In this document: one piece after another, positions 1 to 10,789 of the stretch
Position numbering within the stretch: position 1 is the first letter of the stretch
Layout: the number at the start of each line of letters is the position of its first letter
From: Akkermansia sp.
GTDB lineage: Bacteria > Verrucomicrobiota > Verrucomicrobiia > Verrucomicrobiales > Akkermansiaceae
Direction: 5' to 3'
Assembly: GCA_017472085.1 (NCBI GenBank)
Contig: JAFUQZ010000002.1
Span: 1-38,424, forward strand
Length of the DNA stretch: 38,424 nt
Translations under genes and position numbers: made by a program
The notes under the pieces: model-generated
The model's input: the letters and a program-made list of their open reading frames with translations, nothing else
The model's database searches: none
What the model was told of the DNA's origin: nothing

Positions 1-117
1 CAGCATTCGTAATGCACCATAGGCAACGATGCTATGCAATTTCAAATTCTTGCACCCGGGACAAGCGCTTTTTGCCAACATGCGACGGTTTCATCGCAAC
101 CTCGTCTCGTAATCGGA

Positions 118-146
118 TTGACATCCACGCATGACCGTGATACAAC
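118..146 (+). promoter_or_regulatory. Promoter of the first gene
   Basis: A perfect -35 box TTGACA (118-123) is separated by 17 bp from a -10-like TACAAC (141-146). Transcription would start near 153, about 20 nt before the ATG at 174. The rest of positions 1-173 shows no gene. Confidence 0.6.
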
Positions 147-173
147 AGCCGCGCCTTTAACACCAAATCCGCT

Positions 174-914
174 ATGAAAAAAATCATCTTTCTCTTTTTG
201 GGATGCTCAGCTCTCCTGGCCGAAGAAATCACACTTGACACCCAATTTATTGATAAGAAGGGGGAAACATCATCTCTGTACGCTCAACCCAAGCTTGCTC
301 AGGCCGGAGGGCTGGAGCCGCATTGGCATCAGGAGGTCAATATCACCGTACACATAGACGTCAGCAAGTTGCTGGGTGCAGAACAAATGCAGCAGGGAGC
401 CCGCTATCGGATAGATTCCGTTTCCTGGATTGGACACCCGGAGGGCTGGTTTGTCGGCGGCAACCGTTCCGTGCGCATTGCCAACGGCCGAGAATATGTT
501 ACCCAGCCCGGTCTCAACAAGCAGAAGGACGGCAACCCCGGTGTTATCCTGAGCGGGGATAGTGAGGGATTGAGTTTCACCGCTGAGGACCGGCTGGAAC
601 TGACCATCCGGTGGAGGGACAGAAATCCCGGCGGCATCTACATGCGCTACTTCAATGCACCGGACGGTTGCATCATCTCCGGCACCGCCATGAATCTCAA
701 CGACAAGGGAGAACTTGCCGGAGGCATCCCGCAGGAAAACTTCTATAACAAAACCTGGCGATACAACAGCCCCGCCATCCGCATCAAAGCCACCCGGCTG
801 CCGGATGAAGCAGATGACAGGCTGACTGACTACATCCTCATATCCGCTGAAGCCGCAGCATTCGCCCTTCTCCTGTTCCTGTACATCAGAGCCCGCCGGC
901 AAAGAGCCTGCTGA
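174..914 (+). CDS. Secreted, C-terminally membrane-anchored protein of unknown function
   Basis: This is a 246-residue protein that I do not recognise as a named family. It begins with a signal peptide (MKKIIFLFLGCSALLA). About 190 residues follow that are rich in Gly, Asn and aromatic residues, as in extracellular beta-sandwich domains. Near the C-terminus there is one hydrophobic helix (about residues 222-240) followed by an Arg-rich tail (RARRQRAC). The layout of signal, ectodomain, helix and basic tail resembles tail-sorted surface proteins such as PEP-CTERM proteins, but no PEP motif precedes the helix. The Cys in FLGCSA could be a weak lipobox, although the residues after it fit signal peptidase I cleavage better. 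It has its own promoter and is followed by alaS on the same strand after a 138-bp gap. Confidence 0.75.
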   Translation: MKKIIFLFLGCSALLAEEITLDTQFIDKKGETSSLYAQPKLAQAGGLEPHWHQEVNITVHIDVSKLLGAEQMQQGARYRIDSVSWIGHPEGWFVGGNRSVRIANGREYVTQPGLNKQKDGNPGVILSGDSEGLSFTAEDRLELTIRWRDRNPGGIYMRYFNAPDGCIISGTAMNLNDKGELAGGIPQENFYNKTWRYNSPAIRIKATRLPDEADDRLTDYILISAEAAAFALLLFLYIRARRQRAC

Positions 915-986
915 CGGGTCTCTCCCACCTGAACCTCCCTGACGGCCCGGAAAGCGAAACTTTACATTCGCTTAACGTCTTTGGCC

Positions 987-1015
987 TTTACACGCGCGGG
1001 GAAAAGGTGTATGCT
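987..1015 (+). promoter_or_regulatory. alaS promoter
   Basis: TTTACA (987-992), a 17-bp spacer and TATGCT (1010-1015) form a good sigma-70-type promoter. The predicted leader before the ATG at 1053 is about 30 nt. Confidence 0.6.
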
Positions 1016-1052
1016 GGGCGGAACGCACTAATTTACCATTTCGCAAGACGTT

Positions 1053-3863
1053 ATGATGACCGCAGCGCAGATTCGCCAGAGTTTCCTTGATTTTTTCCAT
1101 GAAAAGCAGCACACCGTCGTTCCCTCCGCATCGCTGATGCCGCAGAGCCCGGGACTGCTCTTCACCAACGCCGGCATGAACCAGTTTGTGCCGTATTTCC
1201 TGGGCGTCTGGACGCCGCCGTGGAAACCGGCGCGCGCCACGGACACGCAGAAGTGCATCCGCGCCGGCGGCAAGCACAATGACCTGGAGGATGTGGGGCA
1301 GGATTCCTATCACCACACCATGTTCGAGATGCTCGGCAACTGGTCTTTCGGTGATTACTTCAAGAAAGAAGCCATTGCCTGGGCGTGGGAGCTGGTGGTG
1401 GAGCGCTGGGGTTTCCCCGCCGAGCGTCTGTATGCCACCGTCTATTGCCCGGACAAATCCAAGGGTGACCCCGGTGAGTTTGATCAGGAGGCATGGGATA
1501 CCTGGGCTCCGCTCTTTGAAGCCAAGGGGCTCGACCCGAAGGTTCACATCGTCAACGGCGGCGTGAAGGATAACTTCTGGATGATGGGCGAGACCGGCCC
1601 CTGCGGGCCCTGCTCCGAGCTGCATGTAGACCTCACCCCGGAGGGTAAGACCGAGGGCGGTCTGGTGAATCAGGACAGCCCGCAGTGCATTGAAATATGG
1701 AATCTTGTGTTCATCCAGTACAATGCGGAGAGCGACGGCACGTTCCGCAACCTGCCCGCCTGCCATGTGGACACAGGCATGGGCTTTGAACGCGCCTGCG
1801 CCATGATTCAGTGCACCAAGGAATTCACGGATTTCAACGCCCGCGTCTCCAACTACAGCACGGATGTCTTCCGCCCGATTTTCAAGCGCATCGAGGAGAT
1901 TTCCGGCCGCACCTACGCCGACATCTATCCGCAGGACGCCACAGAGGAAAACCGCGAACAGCTCAAGGAAAGCATCGCCTTCCGCGTGATTGCCGACCAT
2001 ATCCGCACGCTGAGCTTCTCCATTGCAGACGGCATCCTGCCGGGCAACAACGGGCGTAACTACGTGCTGCGCCGCATCCTGCGCCGCGCCGTGCGCTATG
2101 GCCGCACCCTGGGGCTGGAAAAGCCCTTCCTCTCCCTGCTGGTGGATACTCTGGCGGCAGAGATGGGACGCGTGTTCCCGGAGCTCATCGGCCGCACCGC
2201 CACCATCAAGGAGGTGCTGCTGCGCGAGGAAACCAGCTTCAACGAGACCCTCGACCGCGGTCTGGAACTCTTTGATAAGGAAGTGGCCGCCACGGGGGCT
2301 GTCTCCGGAGACTTTGCGTTCAAGCTGTACGACACCTACGGCTTCCCGATTGACCTGACGGCTCTGATGGCCCGCGAACGCGGCCTGAGCATCGACACCG
2401 AACGCTTTGAAGCCCTCATGGAGGAACAGCGCCAGCGCGCCAAAGCCGCTCAGAAGAAGCAGATTGTGCGCGCTCTGGACATCCAGACGGAACAGGTAAC
2501 CGCATTCACCGGCTACACGGAAGATGCCTGCGAAGCCATCGTCACAGAGATTCATGAGGCAGATGGCATGCTCTTCGTCATCACGGACAAGACCCCGTTC
2601 TATGCCGAAATGGGTGGCCAGATGAGCGATGGCGGCACGCTGGCTCTGGGTGGCGATTCTGCCCCTGTTCTGGGCGTGCAGCAGATTGGCAATGCCCGCG
2701 CCCACCTCATCTCCACGGCTGATGGTGTGACTCCCGCCGTGGGAGACACCGTGGCACTGGCGCTGGATACCACCCGCCGCCGCGCCCTGGAGGCGCACCA
2801 CAGCGCCACGCACCTGCTGCACAAGGCCTTACGCTCTCTGGTGAGCGATGATATCGCCCAGCAGGGCTCGCTGGTGGATGCCGACCGCCTCCGATTCGAT
2901 GTCAACAGCGGCCCCATTTCCAAGACCGACCTGCGCCGCGTGGAAGAACTCGTCAACCAATGGGTGGCAGAGGACCTCCCCATCCTGGCCAACGAATATC
3001 CCATGACCGAAATCCGCAAACACCCGGAAATCTGCCAGTTCTTCGGTGACAAGTACGGCGATGTGGTTCGCCTGGTGCAGATGGGCGGCGAAACAGACTC
3101 GTTCAACGGCGTTTCCATGGAGCTCTGCGGTGGTACACATGCCGCCTCCACCGGAAAGATTGGTTTCTTCAAGATACGCAGCGAGGGAGCCATTGCCAGC
3201 GGCGTGCGCCGTATCGAGGCCGCTGTGGGTGAAGCCGGTCTTGCCGTGGTGCGCGATATGATTGCCGCCCGTATGCCGGAAGGCAAGGAGATGCTGGAGA
3301 AGCTCACCTCTGCCAATGGTAAGCTTGCCGACATGGGACAACCCACCATTCCTGTTCCCACCAATGATTCCCAGCCGGCCATGAAGGCGGTGCAGTCCCG
3401 CGATATCCGCATGGTCAACGCCCTGCTGGATGAGTACAACGCATACTGCGACAAGCTGAAAGAGGCCGCTCTGGAGGCTGACAAACGCCTGAAGAAAGCG
3501 CAATCTGCCGCCGCCGCAGGCATGGCCGATGCCCTGCTGGCAGAGCAGCTGACCGGCGGCAACGTGGTGGTTTGCGCCGAAGGCGGCAATGACCTGCTCA
3601 CCGAGCTCTTCAATGGTCTCCGCAAGCGTCATTATACCGCCGCCGCGTTCCTGGTGGTGAATGACGGCAACAGCCTTTCCCTGGGTGCCTACTGCGGTGA
3701 GTCCGCTCAGGCTGCCGGGCTGAAAGCCGGCGACCTCATCCGCACGCTGGCTCCCATCGTGGGCGGCAAGGGCGGCGGTAAGGCCGATATGGCCCGCGGT
3801 TCCGGCAAGAATCTTGCAGAAAAGCAGAATCTTCTTGCCAAAGCGGCTGAAGCTCTGGCATAA
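1053..3863 (+). CDS. alaS: Alanine--tRNA ligase
   Basis: The enzyme charges tRNA-Ala with alanine in the cytoplasm and clears mischarged Ser/Gly-tRNA-Ala through its editing domain. At 936 residues it is somewhat longer than the usual 870-880. The class II catalytic domain starts at the N-terminus (QIRQSFLDFF, then SPGLLFTNAGMNQFVPYF). The editing domain carries the zinc-binding pair HxxxH (H583-H587) and CxxxH (C692-H696, in CGGTH). The C-terminal C-Ala domain ends with the conserved GGKGGGK stretch. The extra length lies mainly in the linker between editing and C-Ala domains, which has an Ala/Lys-rich coiled-coil look. Two adjacent ATG codons (1053, 1056) are possible starts. pssA follows 28 bp later, and its promoter overlaps the alaS stop codon. 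Confidence 0.97.
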   Translation: MMTAAQIRQSFLDFFHEKQHTVVPSASLMPQSPGLLFTNAGMNQFVPYFLGVWTPPWKPARATDTQKCIRAGGKHNDLEDVGQDSYHHTMFEMLGNWSFGDYFKKEAIAWAWELVVERWGFPAERLYATVYCPDKSKGDPGEFDQEAWDTWAPLFEAKGLDPKVHIVNGGVKDNFWMMGETGPCGPCSELHVDLTPEGKTEGGLVNQDSPQCIEIWNLVFIQYNAESDGTFRNLPACHVDTGMGFERACAMIQCTKEFTDFNARVSNYSTDVFRPIFKRIEEISGRTYADIYPQDATEENREQLKESIAFRVIADHIRTLSFSIADGILPGNNGRNYVLRRILRRAVRYGRTLGLEKPFLSLLVDTLAAEMGRVFPELIGRTATIKEVLLREETSFNETLDRGLELFDKEVAATGAVSGDFAFKLYDTYGFPIDLTALMARERGLSIDTERFEALMEEQRQRAKAAQKKQIVRALDIQTEQVTAFTGYTEDACEAIVTEIHEADGMLFVITDKTPFYAEMGGQMSDGGTLALGGDSAPVLGVQQIGNARAHLISTADGVTPAVGDTVALALDTTRRRALEAHHSATHLLHKALRSLVSDDIAQQGSLVDADRLRFDVNSGPISKTDLRRVEELVNQWVAEDLPILANEYPMTEIRKHPEICQFFGDKYGDVVRLVQMGGETDSFNGVSMELCGGTHAASTGKIGFFKIRSEGAIASGVRRIEAAVGEAGLAVVRDMIAARMPEGKEMLEKLTSANGKLADMGQPTIPVPTNDSQPAMKAVQSRDIRMVNALLDEYNAYCDKLKEAALEADKRLKKAQSAAAAGMADALLAEQLTGGNVVVCAEGGNDLLTELFNGLRKRHYTAAAFLVVNDGNSLSLGAYCGESAQAAGLKAGDLIRTLAPIVGGKGGGKADMARGSGKNLAEKQNLLAKAAEALA

Positions 3864-3864
3864 T
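3835..3864 (+). promoter_or_regulatory. pssA promoter overlapping the end of alaS
   Basis: TTGCCA (3835-3840), an 18-bp spacer and CATAAT (3859-3864) lie across the last codons and stop of alaS. They could drive pssA and the acyltransferase gene separately from alaS. Confidence 0.45.
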
Positions 3865-3891
3865 ACAACAGAACAAATACTCTGACACATT

Positions 3892-4731
3892 ATGGCCAAT
3901 CATCAGCCCCCGGTCTACCCGGACGAACCCAAGATACCCATCCTGCCGAACATGCTGACGGCAGGCAACCTGCTCTGCGGCTTCTTTGCCATTCTGACCA
4001 TCTTCAAGGGCATGGCCTTTGATGACGGCACGGCGGAGGCATTCGCCCACTACCAGCAGGCCACCTACCTCATCTTTGCCGCCTGTATCTTCGACCTGCT
4101 GGACGGTCGTGTGGCGCGCATGTGCAAGGCGGACGGCCCTTTCGGGCGCGAGTTTGACTCCATCGCAGACGTGGTATCCTTCGGCATTGCACCGGCCATG
4201 CTTCTGGCTCGCGCCGTGTTGTTCGACCTGCCGATTCCTTATCTGGGCGACATCATCGCCGTGCTGTACCTGCTGTGCGCCGCGCTGCGTCTGGCACGCT
4301 TCAACTGCATGGCAGCCGAGCCCAAGAAACCCAATCAGAGCATGGATTTCGTGGGACTGCCGGTGCCCATGGCTGCCGGTGCCGTGGTCAGCACCATGTA
4401 CCTGGTCATCGACCTCACCACCAACCGCAACCTCGAAATACCGCAGATTTGGCAGTATATCATGGCCGGAATCATGACCGTGGTGGCACTACTGATGATG
4501 AGTCGGGTCATCTACCCCAGCTTCAAGCATGTGAACTTTGAGAAGCGCGGTACCGTTGCCGCCATTATGATGGCCGTCATTGCCGTATTCGCGCTCATCG
4601 AGTTCCCGTGGATTGCACCGGCTCTCATCTTCCTTTGCTATCTGGGGTACGGGCTCATCGTCCGGCCTTTCCTCAACCGCCGTCTGCGCCGCATGATAGA
4701 GGTGGCGGATGATGAGGATGATGCCGTCTGA
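3892..4731 (+). CDS. pssA: CDP-diacylglycerol--serine O-phosphatidyltransferase
   Basis: This integral membrane enzyme makes phosphatidylserine, the precursor of phosphatidylethanolamine, from CDP-diacylglycerol and L-serine. The CDP-alcohol phosphotransferase signature is complete: D68-x2-D71-G72-x2-A75-R76-x8-G85-x3-D89-x3-D93. The N-terminal PNMLTAGNLLCGF segment and the VVSFGIAPA segment just after the motif are typical of bacterial PssA. Several hydrophobic helices fill the remainder, and the C-terminus is acidic. The length (279 residues) suits the Bacillus-type subclass. An acyltransferase gene follows after 27 bp, so the two may be co-transcribed. Confidence 0.92.
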   Translation: MANHQPPVYPDEPKIPILPNMLTAGNLLCGFFAILTIFKGMAFDDGTAEAFAHYQQATYLIFAACIFDLLDGRVARMCKADGPFGREFDSIADVVSFGIAPAMLLARAVLFDLPIPYLGDIIAVLYLLCAALRLARFNCMAAEPKKPNQSMDFVGLPVPMAAGAVVSTMYLVIDLTTNRNLEIPQIWQYIMAGIMTVVALLMMSRVIYPSFKHVNFEKRGTVAAIMMAVIAVFALIEFPWIAPALIFLCYLGYGLIVRPFLNRRLRRMIEVADDEDDAV

Positions 4732-4758
4732 TTTTTTCATCTCATCGACTCCGAATAA

Positions 4759-5808
4759 ATGCCGTCTGCACGCATCCAGTGGATTGATTTCTGCCGCGTG
4801 TATACGGCATTTTTCGTGGTGCTGCGCCATGTGGATCGCCCGTATGGCAGCTTCAACTACATCATTGACCTTTTCAACTACCGGAGTCTGATATTCTTCT
4901 TTTTCCTGGTATCCGGCTATTTCACGCATCAAGCCGCCGCCGGACAATGGCTGGACTGGAAGCGCACCCGAACACTTCTGCTGCCCTTTATCTTCTGGAC
5001 GGCAGTGGCCTCCATCCTGCTGCTGCAACCCATGATGCACTGGGGACAGACTCTTGCCGGAGATTTCAGCTGGTTCAACTGGTCCCTCATCCCCCGCGAG
5101 ATGGGGCTGCTGAACTGGTGCTACTGGGACTTCGACAACGTACCGCTCTGGTTTCTGCGCACGCTGATTCTGCTGGCGCTCTTCAGTCCGCTGCTGCAAC
5201 GGCTTCCTTCCAAGGTGCTGCTGGTGCTGGTGTTGCTCTGCTTTGCCGGAAGTGACGTACTGTGCGCCCGCGATGCCGAAACCGCCCGCAGCCACGGCAG
5301 CGGGAGCGTGTGGTGGCTGCCTTTCCGGCTCTATGAGAGCATCATGGCGCTGGGGTTCTATTCCCTGGGCCTGTGGATTCGGCGATATGCTGACTTTGCA
5401 CGCTTCACCGCCTTTGTTCGCAGCTATGCCTGGGCACCGGTGCTGGCAGCTCTCATCCTTCTGCCGGCGGTGTATGGTTTCGGCTTCTACCCGCCCGTGC
5501 AGAGCAGCGCGCTGGTGCTGCTCGGGGTATCCTGCACCATGGGTATCGGGGCGCTCTGCGAGCAATACCTGCCCCGCTTCTGCGGGTTCATTGCCTCTTT
5601 CGGCCCGGCGGCCTTCTTCATCTACGTGACCCACTACATTGTGTTGCACGCGCTGCGGCTCATCCTCACCGGCTCCTACGGCGGGCATTTCACCACCACC
5701 CAATGCCTCTGGATGCCCCTGCTCATCACCGCCATCTGTCTGGGTATCTTCTACCCCCTGCGCCGTTTCTTCCCCGGATTCATGAAGCATATCGCCATGG
5801 CTAAATGA
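4759..5808 (+). CDS. Acyltransferase 3 family membrane protein
   Basis: This is a 349-residue polytopic membrane protein of the acyltransferase 3 family, which moves acyl groups (often O-acetyl) onto surface sugars or lipids at the inner membrane. The family hallmarks are visible at the N-terminus: an RIQWIDFCR start, a histidine in VVLRHVDRPYG, and FFFFLVSGYF in the next helix. About ten hydrophobic segments are spread along the chain. The acceptor cannot be told from the sequence. It lies 27 bp after pssA on the same strand, and fabG follows with its own promoter. The family call is firm and the substrate is unknown. Confidence 0.82.
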   Translation: MPSARIQWIDFCRVYTAFFVVLRHVDRPYGSFNYIIDLFNYRSLIFFFFLVSGYFTHQAAAGQWLDWKRTRTLLLPFIFWTAVASILLLQPMMHWGQTLAGDFSWFNWSLIPREMGLLNWCYWDFDNVPLWFLRTLILLALFSPLLQRLPSKVLLVLVLLCFAGSDVLCARDAETARSHGSGSVWWLPFRLYESIMALGFYSLGLWIRRYADFARFTAFVRSYAWAPVLAALILLPAVYGFGFYPPVQSSALVLLGVSCTMGIGALCEQYLPRFCGFIASFGPAAFFIYVTHYIVLHALRLILTGSYGGHFTTTQCLWMPLLITAICLGIFYPLRRFFPGFMKHIAMAK

Positions 5809-5830
5809 GGCCCGGGCAGCAAAATAATTC

Positions 5831-5859
5831 TTGCCTTAGCTCTAGCTTTCCGCTAGAAT
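5831..5859 (+). promoter_or_regulatory. fabG promoter with very short leader
   Basis: TTGCCT (5831-5836), a 17-bp spacer and TAGAAT (5854-5859). The -10 box ends 9 nt before the ATG at 5869, so the transcript would carry a leader of only 2-3 nt. Confidence 0.6.
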
Positions 5860-5868
5860 GCAACTGTT

Positions 5869-6615
5869 ATGAACAGACTTGCAGGCAAAACAGCAGTTGT
5901 TACCGGCGCCGGGCGCGGCATCGGTCAGTCCATCGCCCAGCGTTTCGCCGCTGAAGGCGCCAAAGTGATTCTCATTTCCCGTAATCCCGCTTCCTGCGGT
6001 AATGCAGCTGATGCCATCAATGCCGAATACCCCGGCAGTTGCAAGGCTTTCCCCTGCGACGTGGCAGATGCCGCCGCCGTGGATGCCTGCGTCAAGGAAA
6101 TCCTCGCTGAGTATCCCACCGTTGATATTCTGGTCAACAACGCCGGTATCACCAAGGATGGTCTGCTCATGCGCATGAAAGAAAGCGACTGGGATGCCGT
6201 CATCACCACCAACCTCAAGAGCGTGTTCCTCTTTGTCAAGGCGTTCCAGCGCACACTCATGAAGAGCCCGGCCGGCCGCATCATCAACCTCAGCTCCATC
6301 GTCGGCATGACCGGCAACGTCGGCCAGGCCAACTACTCCGCCTCCAAGGCCGGCGTCATCGGCTTCACCAAGTCCATGGCTCAGGAAATCGCCAGCCGCA
6401 AGGTGACGGTCAACGCCATCGCCCCCGGCTTCATCGCCACGGATATGACCGATGCCATCCCGGAAAAGGCTAAGGAAGCCATGCTGGCCCGCATTCCCCT
6501 GGGTGACCTGGGCAAGCCGGAAGATATCGCCAACTGCGCGCTCTTCCTCGCCTCCGATGAGGCCCGTTACATCACCGGCCAGGTCATCGTCTGCGATGGC
6601 GGCATGACGATGTAA
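5869..6615 (+). CDS. fabG: 3-oxoacyl-ACP reductase
   Basis: FabG performs the NADPH-dependent reduction of 3-oxoacyl-ACP in type II fatty-acid synthesis. The 248-residue protein has all classical short-chain dehydrogenase motifs: TGAGRGIG (residues 12-19) for the cofactor, NNAG (90-93), N115, S143, and the catalytic Y156-x3-K160 in NYSASK. The C-terminal ITGQVIVCDGGMTM is typical of FabG rather than other SDR enzymes. No other fab gene or acpP adjoins it, but pssA and the acyltransferase lie just upstream. A strong terminator follows, and a group II intron sits immediately beyond that terminator. Confidence 0.92.
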   Translation: MNRLAGKTAVVTGAGRGIGQSIAQRFAAEGAKVILISRNPASCGNAADAINAEYPGSCKAFPCDVADAAAVDACVKEILAEYPTVDILVNNAGITKDGLLMRMKESDWDAVITTNLKSVFLFVKAFQRTLMKSPAGRIINLSSIVGMTGNVGQANYSASKAGVIGFTKSMAQEIASRKVTVNAIAPGFIATDMTDAIPEKAKEAMLARIPLGDLGKPEDIANCALFLASDEARYITGQVIVCDGGMTM

Positions 6616-6636
6616 ACTTTCGAAACCATCATTTTA

Positions 6637-6671
6637 CAGGTGGTTCAAGAATAGCTTGAACCGCCTGTTTT
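6637..6671 (+). terminator. Rho-independent terminator of fabG
   Basis: A 13-bp stem (6637-6649 with 6655-6667, one G-T pair) closes a 5-nt loop and is followed by TTTT. This is the type of stem after which group IIC introns usually insert, and the intron starts about 5 nt beyond it. Confidence 0.85.
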
Positions 6672-6672
6672 C

Positions 6673-7088
6673 GTACGACCGATGCGACATGCGTACTGCG
6701 GTGAAAATCCGCGCGGAGCCGCGATGATGCGGAATCCCAGACCTAAAGAACAACTGCGGGGAAGCTATGAGCCGTGAAAGTTCGAGGGGAAATCTCGACT
6801 GTACGAACAGAAATTGCATAAAGAGGTCGGAGAGATGGACGAGGTTGCTGAAAATGACGAAATCCAATACATCATCAAGGTCCATCAGGTAGATGCAGCC
6901 GACGCGTGAGGGAAGCGGTGCAAGGCCGAATCCACATAACGGTGCGGAAGAGTTGTCAGGATATCCGGCGAGGAGAGATAAAGAGCTGCGACAGAAACCT
7001 TAGTTCCGGAGCTAATCATACGCAGGAAAACCGCCGTATGCCATAAATGGCACGTACGGTGGTGAGTAAGGGGGCGAAAGCCCCCTAC
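6673..7088 (+). mobile_element. ORF-less group II intron, bacterial class C-like
   Basis: About 416 nt with the features of a bacterial group II intron ribozyme. A clear domain V (7030-7063) is followed by a domain VI hairpin (GGGGGC, GAAA loop, GCCCCC at 7070-7085) and a 3' end in CTAC. The 5' end GTACG (6673) is close to the GUGYG consensus, and GCGG-TGAAAAT-CCGC resembles the early domain I stem of known IIC introns. No reverse transcriptase is encoded in domain IV, so it could splice or move only with help in trans. It lies 5 nt past the fabG terminator stem, the preferred class C site, and ends 20 bp before the convergent glycosyltransferase stop. The 5' and 3' ends are uncertain by several nucleotides. 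This element explains the stretch 6616-7108, which has no protein gene. Confidence 0.75.
7030..7063 (+). ncRNA. Group II intron domain V
   Basis: A 9-bp lower helix (7030-7038 with 7055-7063), a 2-nt CG bulge (7053-7054), a 5-bp upper helix and a TAAA loop. The catalytic triad position reads CGC (7032-7034), the form seen in class C introns, where other classes usually have AGC. Confidence 0.75.
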
Positions 7089-7108
7089 ACGATTGTAAGA
7101 TAAATGGA

Positions 7109-7984
7109 TTACTTCGCTTTACTCCAACTACATGTCGGCTTTTCGATTGTTTTCATTGTGCGCTCTGAGTCGTCTGCCATGTAGGCAGCAAATTGTCGGG
7201 GTGCGGTGTGCAGCTTGTCAGATAAGCGGCGATACACATGATTGATGCGCCAAACGGCACCCCTGACCAGTTTTATCCAAAAAGGGAGAGACGCCGTGTA
7301 TCTGTCTTCTTCTCCCTGCAATCCGGCAGACCACGCCAAATTACTTCCCGTTATGGCATCTGTGGACGTTATTAAGGCCGGCACCGTTCGTACCCGCCCC
7401 ACCTTCTCCAGATACTGTGCATAAAATTTACGATCCGCAATAATTTTGTAGCTGATGTCATAGCGAATTCCTACCCGACTGAATGTCGCTGCATTAAGGA
7501 AACAGGCAGACGTACGAATCATACTTGTTGCCCAACACTTCCACGCCGTTGGCTTCACGGGTCTGTAATGGCAATGGTATCGCCCGTCTTCTTTCAGAAA
7601 CAAAAATGTGGTAATGAGCATATCCGGTTCTGCCAATTTCTTAAAAACTTCCCCCACTTGTGCCAGCGCATCCGGCAGGTACTGTTCATCCGAATTCAAA
7701 TGGGCTGTTATATCGGCATCCTCCGGCATTTTATCCCACGCATGGTTCAGCGCATCATACATCCCCTTATCCGGGCAACTTTCATAGGTAAAGACATAGC
7801 CCGGGGTATCCTGATGCGTTCTCTGCCATTCTTCCAACCACGCCTGCGTCCCATCCTTCGAAGCACCATCCTGCACATGATGATGAACCTCCACCCCTTC
7901 CCTGACCTGATCGGCCACGGAACGAATCGCCCGCTTCAGCCAATCAAGCGCGTTGTAAGTCGGCGTAACAATGTAGAATTTCAT
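7109..7984 (-). CDS. Glycosyltransferase family 2 protein
   Basis: A 291-residue GT-A-fold transferase that probably adds a sugar from a nucleotide donor to a surface glycan. The N-terminus MKFYIVTPTYNALDWLKRAI is the typical GT2 opening. DGASKDGT, CPDKGMYDALNHAW and the acidic LNSDEQY (the DxD-like position) follow in the expected order and resemble WcaA/WcaE-type enzymes. I chose the ATG at 7984 because a promoter with 17-bp spacing lies just upstream; an in-frame ATG at 8044 would extend the protein by 20 residues lying over that promoter. The gene stands alone, is somewhat AT-richer than its neighbours, converges on the group II intron and diverges from clpB. Donor and acceptor are unknown. 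Confidence 0.82.
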   Translation of the reverse strand: MKFYIVTPTYNALDWLKRAIRSVADQVREGVEVHHHVQDGASKDGTQAWLEEWQRTHQDTPGYVFTYESCPDKGMYDALNHAWDKMPEDADITAHLNSDEQYLPDALAQVGEVFKKLAEPDMLITTFLFLKEDGRYHCHYRPVKPTAWKCWATSMIRTSACFLNAATFSRVGIRYDISYKIIADRKFYAQYLEKVGRVRTVPALITSTDAITGSNLAWSAGLQGEEDRYTASLPFWIKLVRGAVWRINHVYRRLSDKLHTAPRQFAAYMADDSERTMKTIEKPTCSWSKAK

Positions 7985-7992
7985 GTCCCCAC

Positions 7993-8021
7993 TTTCTACC
8001 ACATACAATCCGTTTTGGCAA
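7993..8021 (-). promoter_or_regulatory. Promoter of the GT2 gene
   Basis: On the minus strand: TTGCCA (8016-8021), a 17-bp spacer ending in GTATGTGG, and TAGAAA (7993-7998). Eight nt separate the -10 box from the ATG at 7984, so the leader is almost absent. Confidence 0.55.
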
Positions 8022-8103
8022 GCTTTTAACCCGAAGCAGAACAAAATAACAACTTCGCATAATTATTTTTGAACATTATCAGAGAAAGGGGCGTCAACAC
8101 GGC

Positions 8104-10679
<2,576 letters not shown>

Positions 10680-10695
10680 AGCACAAGCGGCCATC

Positions 10696-10735
10696 AACAC
10701 CTCGGTGCATCCGACCCTGCACCGAGGTGTTTCTG
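10696..10735 (+). terminator. Rho-independent terminator of clpB
   Basis: A perfect 14-bp stem (10696-10709 with 10718-10731) with an 8-nt loop, followed by a short T-rich run. It lies between the clpB stop and the ispE promoter. Confidence 0.85.
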
Positions 10736-10754
10736 TCACTAACGCGACAGGTGA

Positions 10755-10783
10755 TTGACGGGCGGCAGAAAATCGTGTAATAT
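10755..10783 (+). promoter_or_regulatory. ispE promoter, leaderless geometry
   Basis: TTGACG (10755-10760), a 17-bp spacer and TAATAT (10778-10783). Only 6 nt separate the -10 box from the ATG at 10790, which puts the expected +1 on the start codon itself. Confidence 0.6.
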
Positions 10784-10789
10784 ACAGCC

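Noticed and set aside
972..2822. Large antisense open frame across alaS (616 codons)
   Set aside because: It has no recognisable domain and is the usual by-product of GC-rich codon use. Similar frames oppose clpB, the PBP2-like gene, macB-type permease and others.
6634..6885. Minus-strand ORF of 83 codons over the group II intron
   Set aside because: It lies wholly over the terminator and intron RNA structure and shows no protein family.
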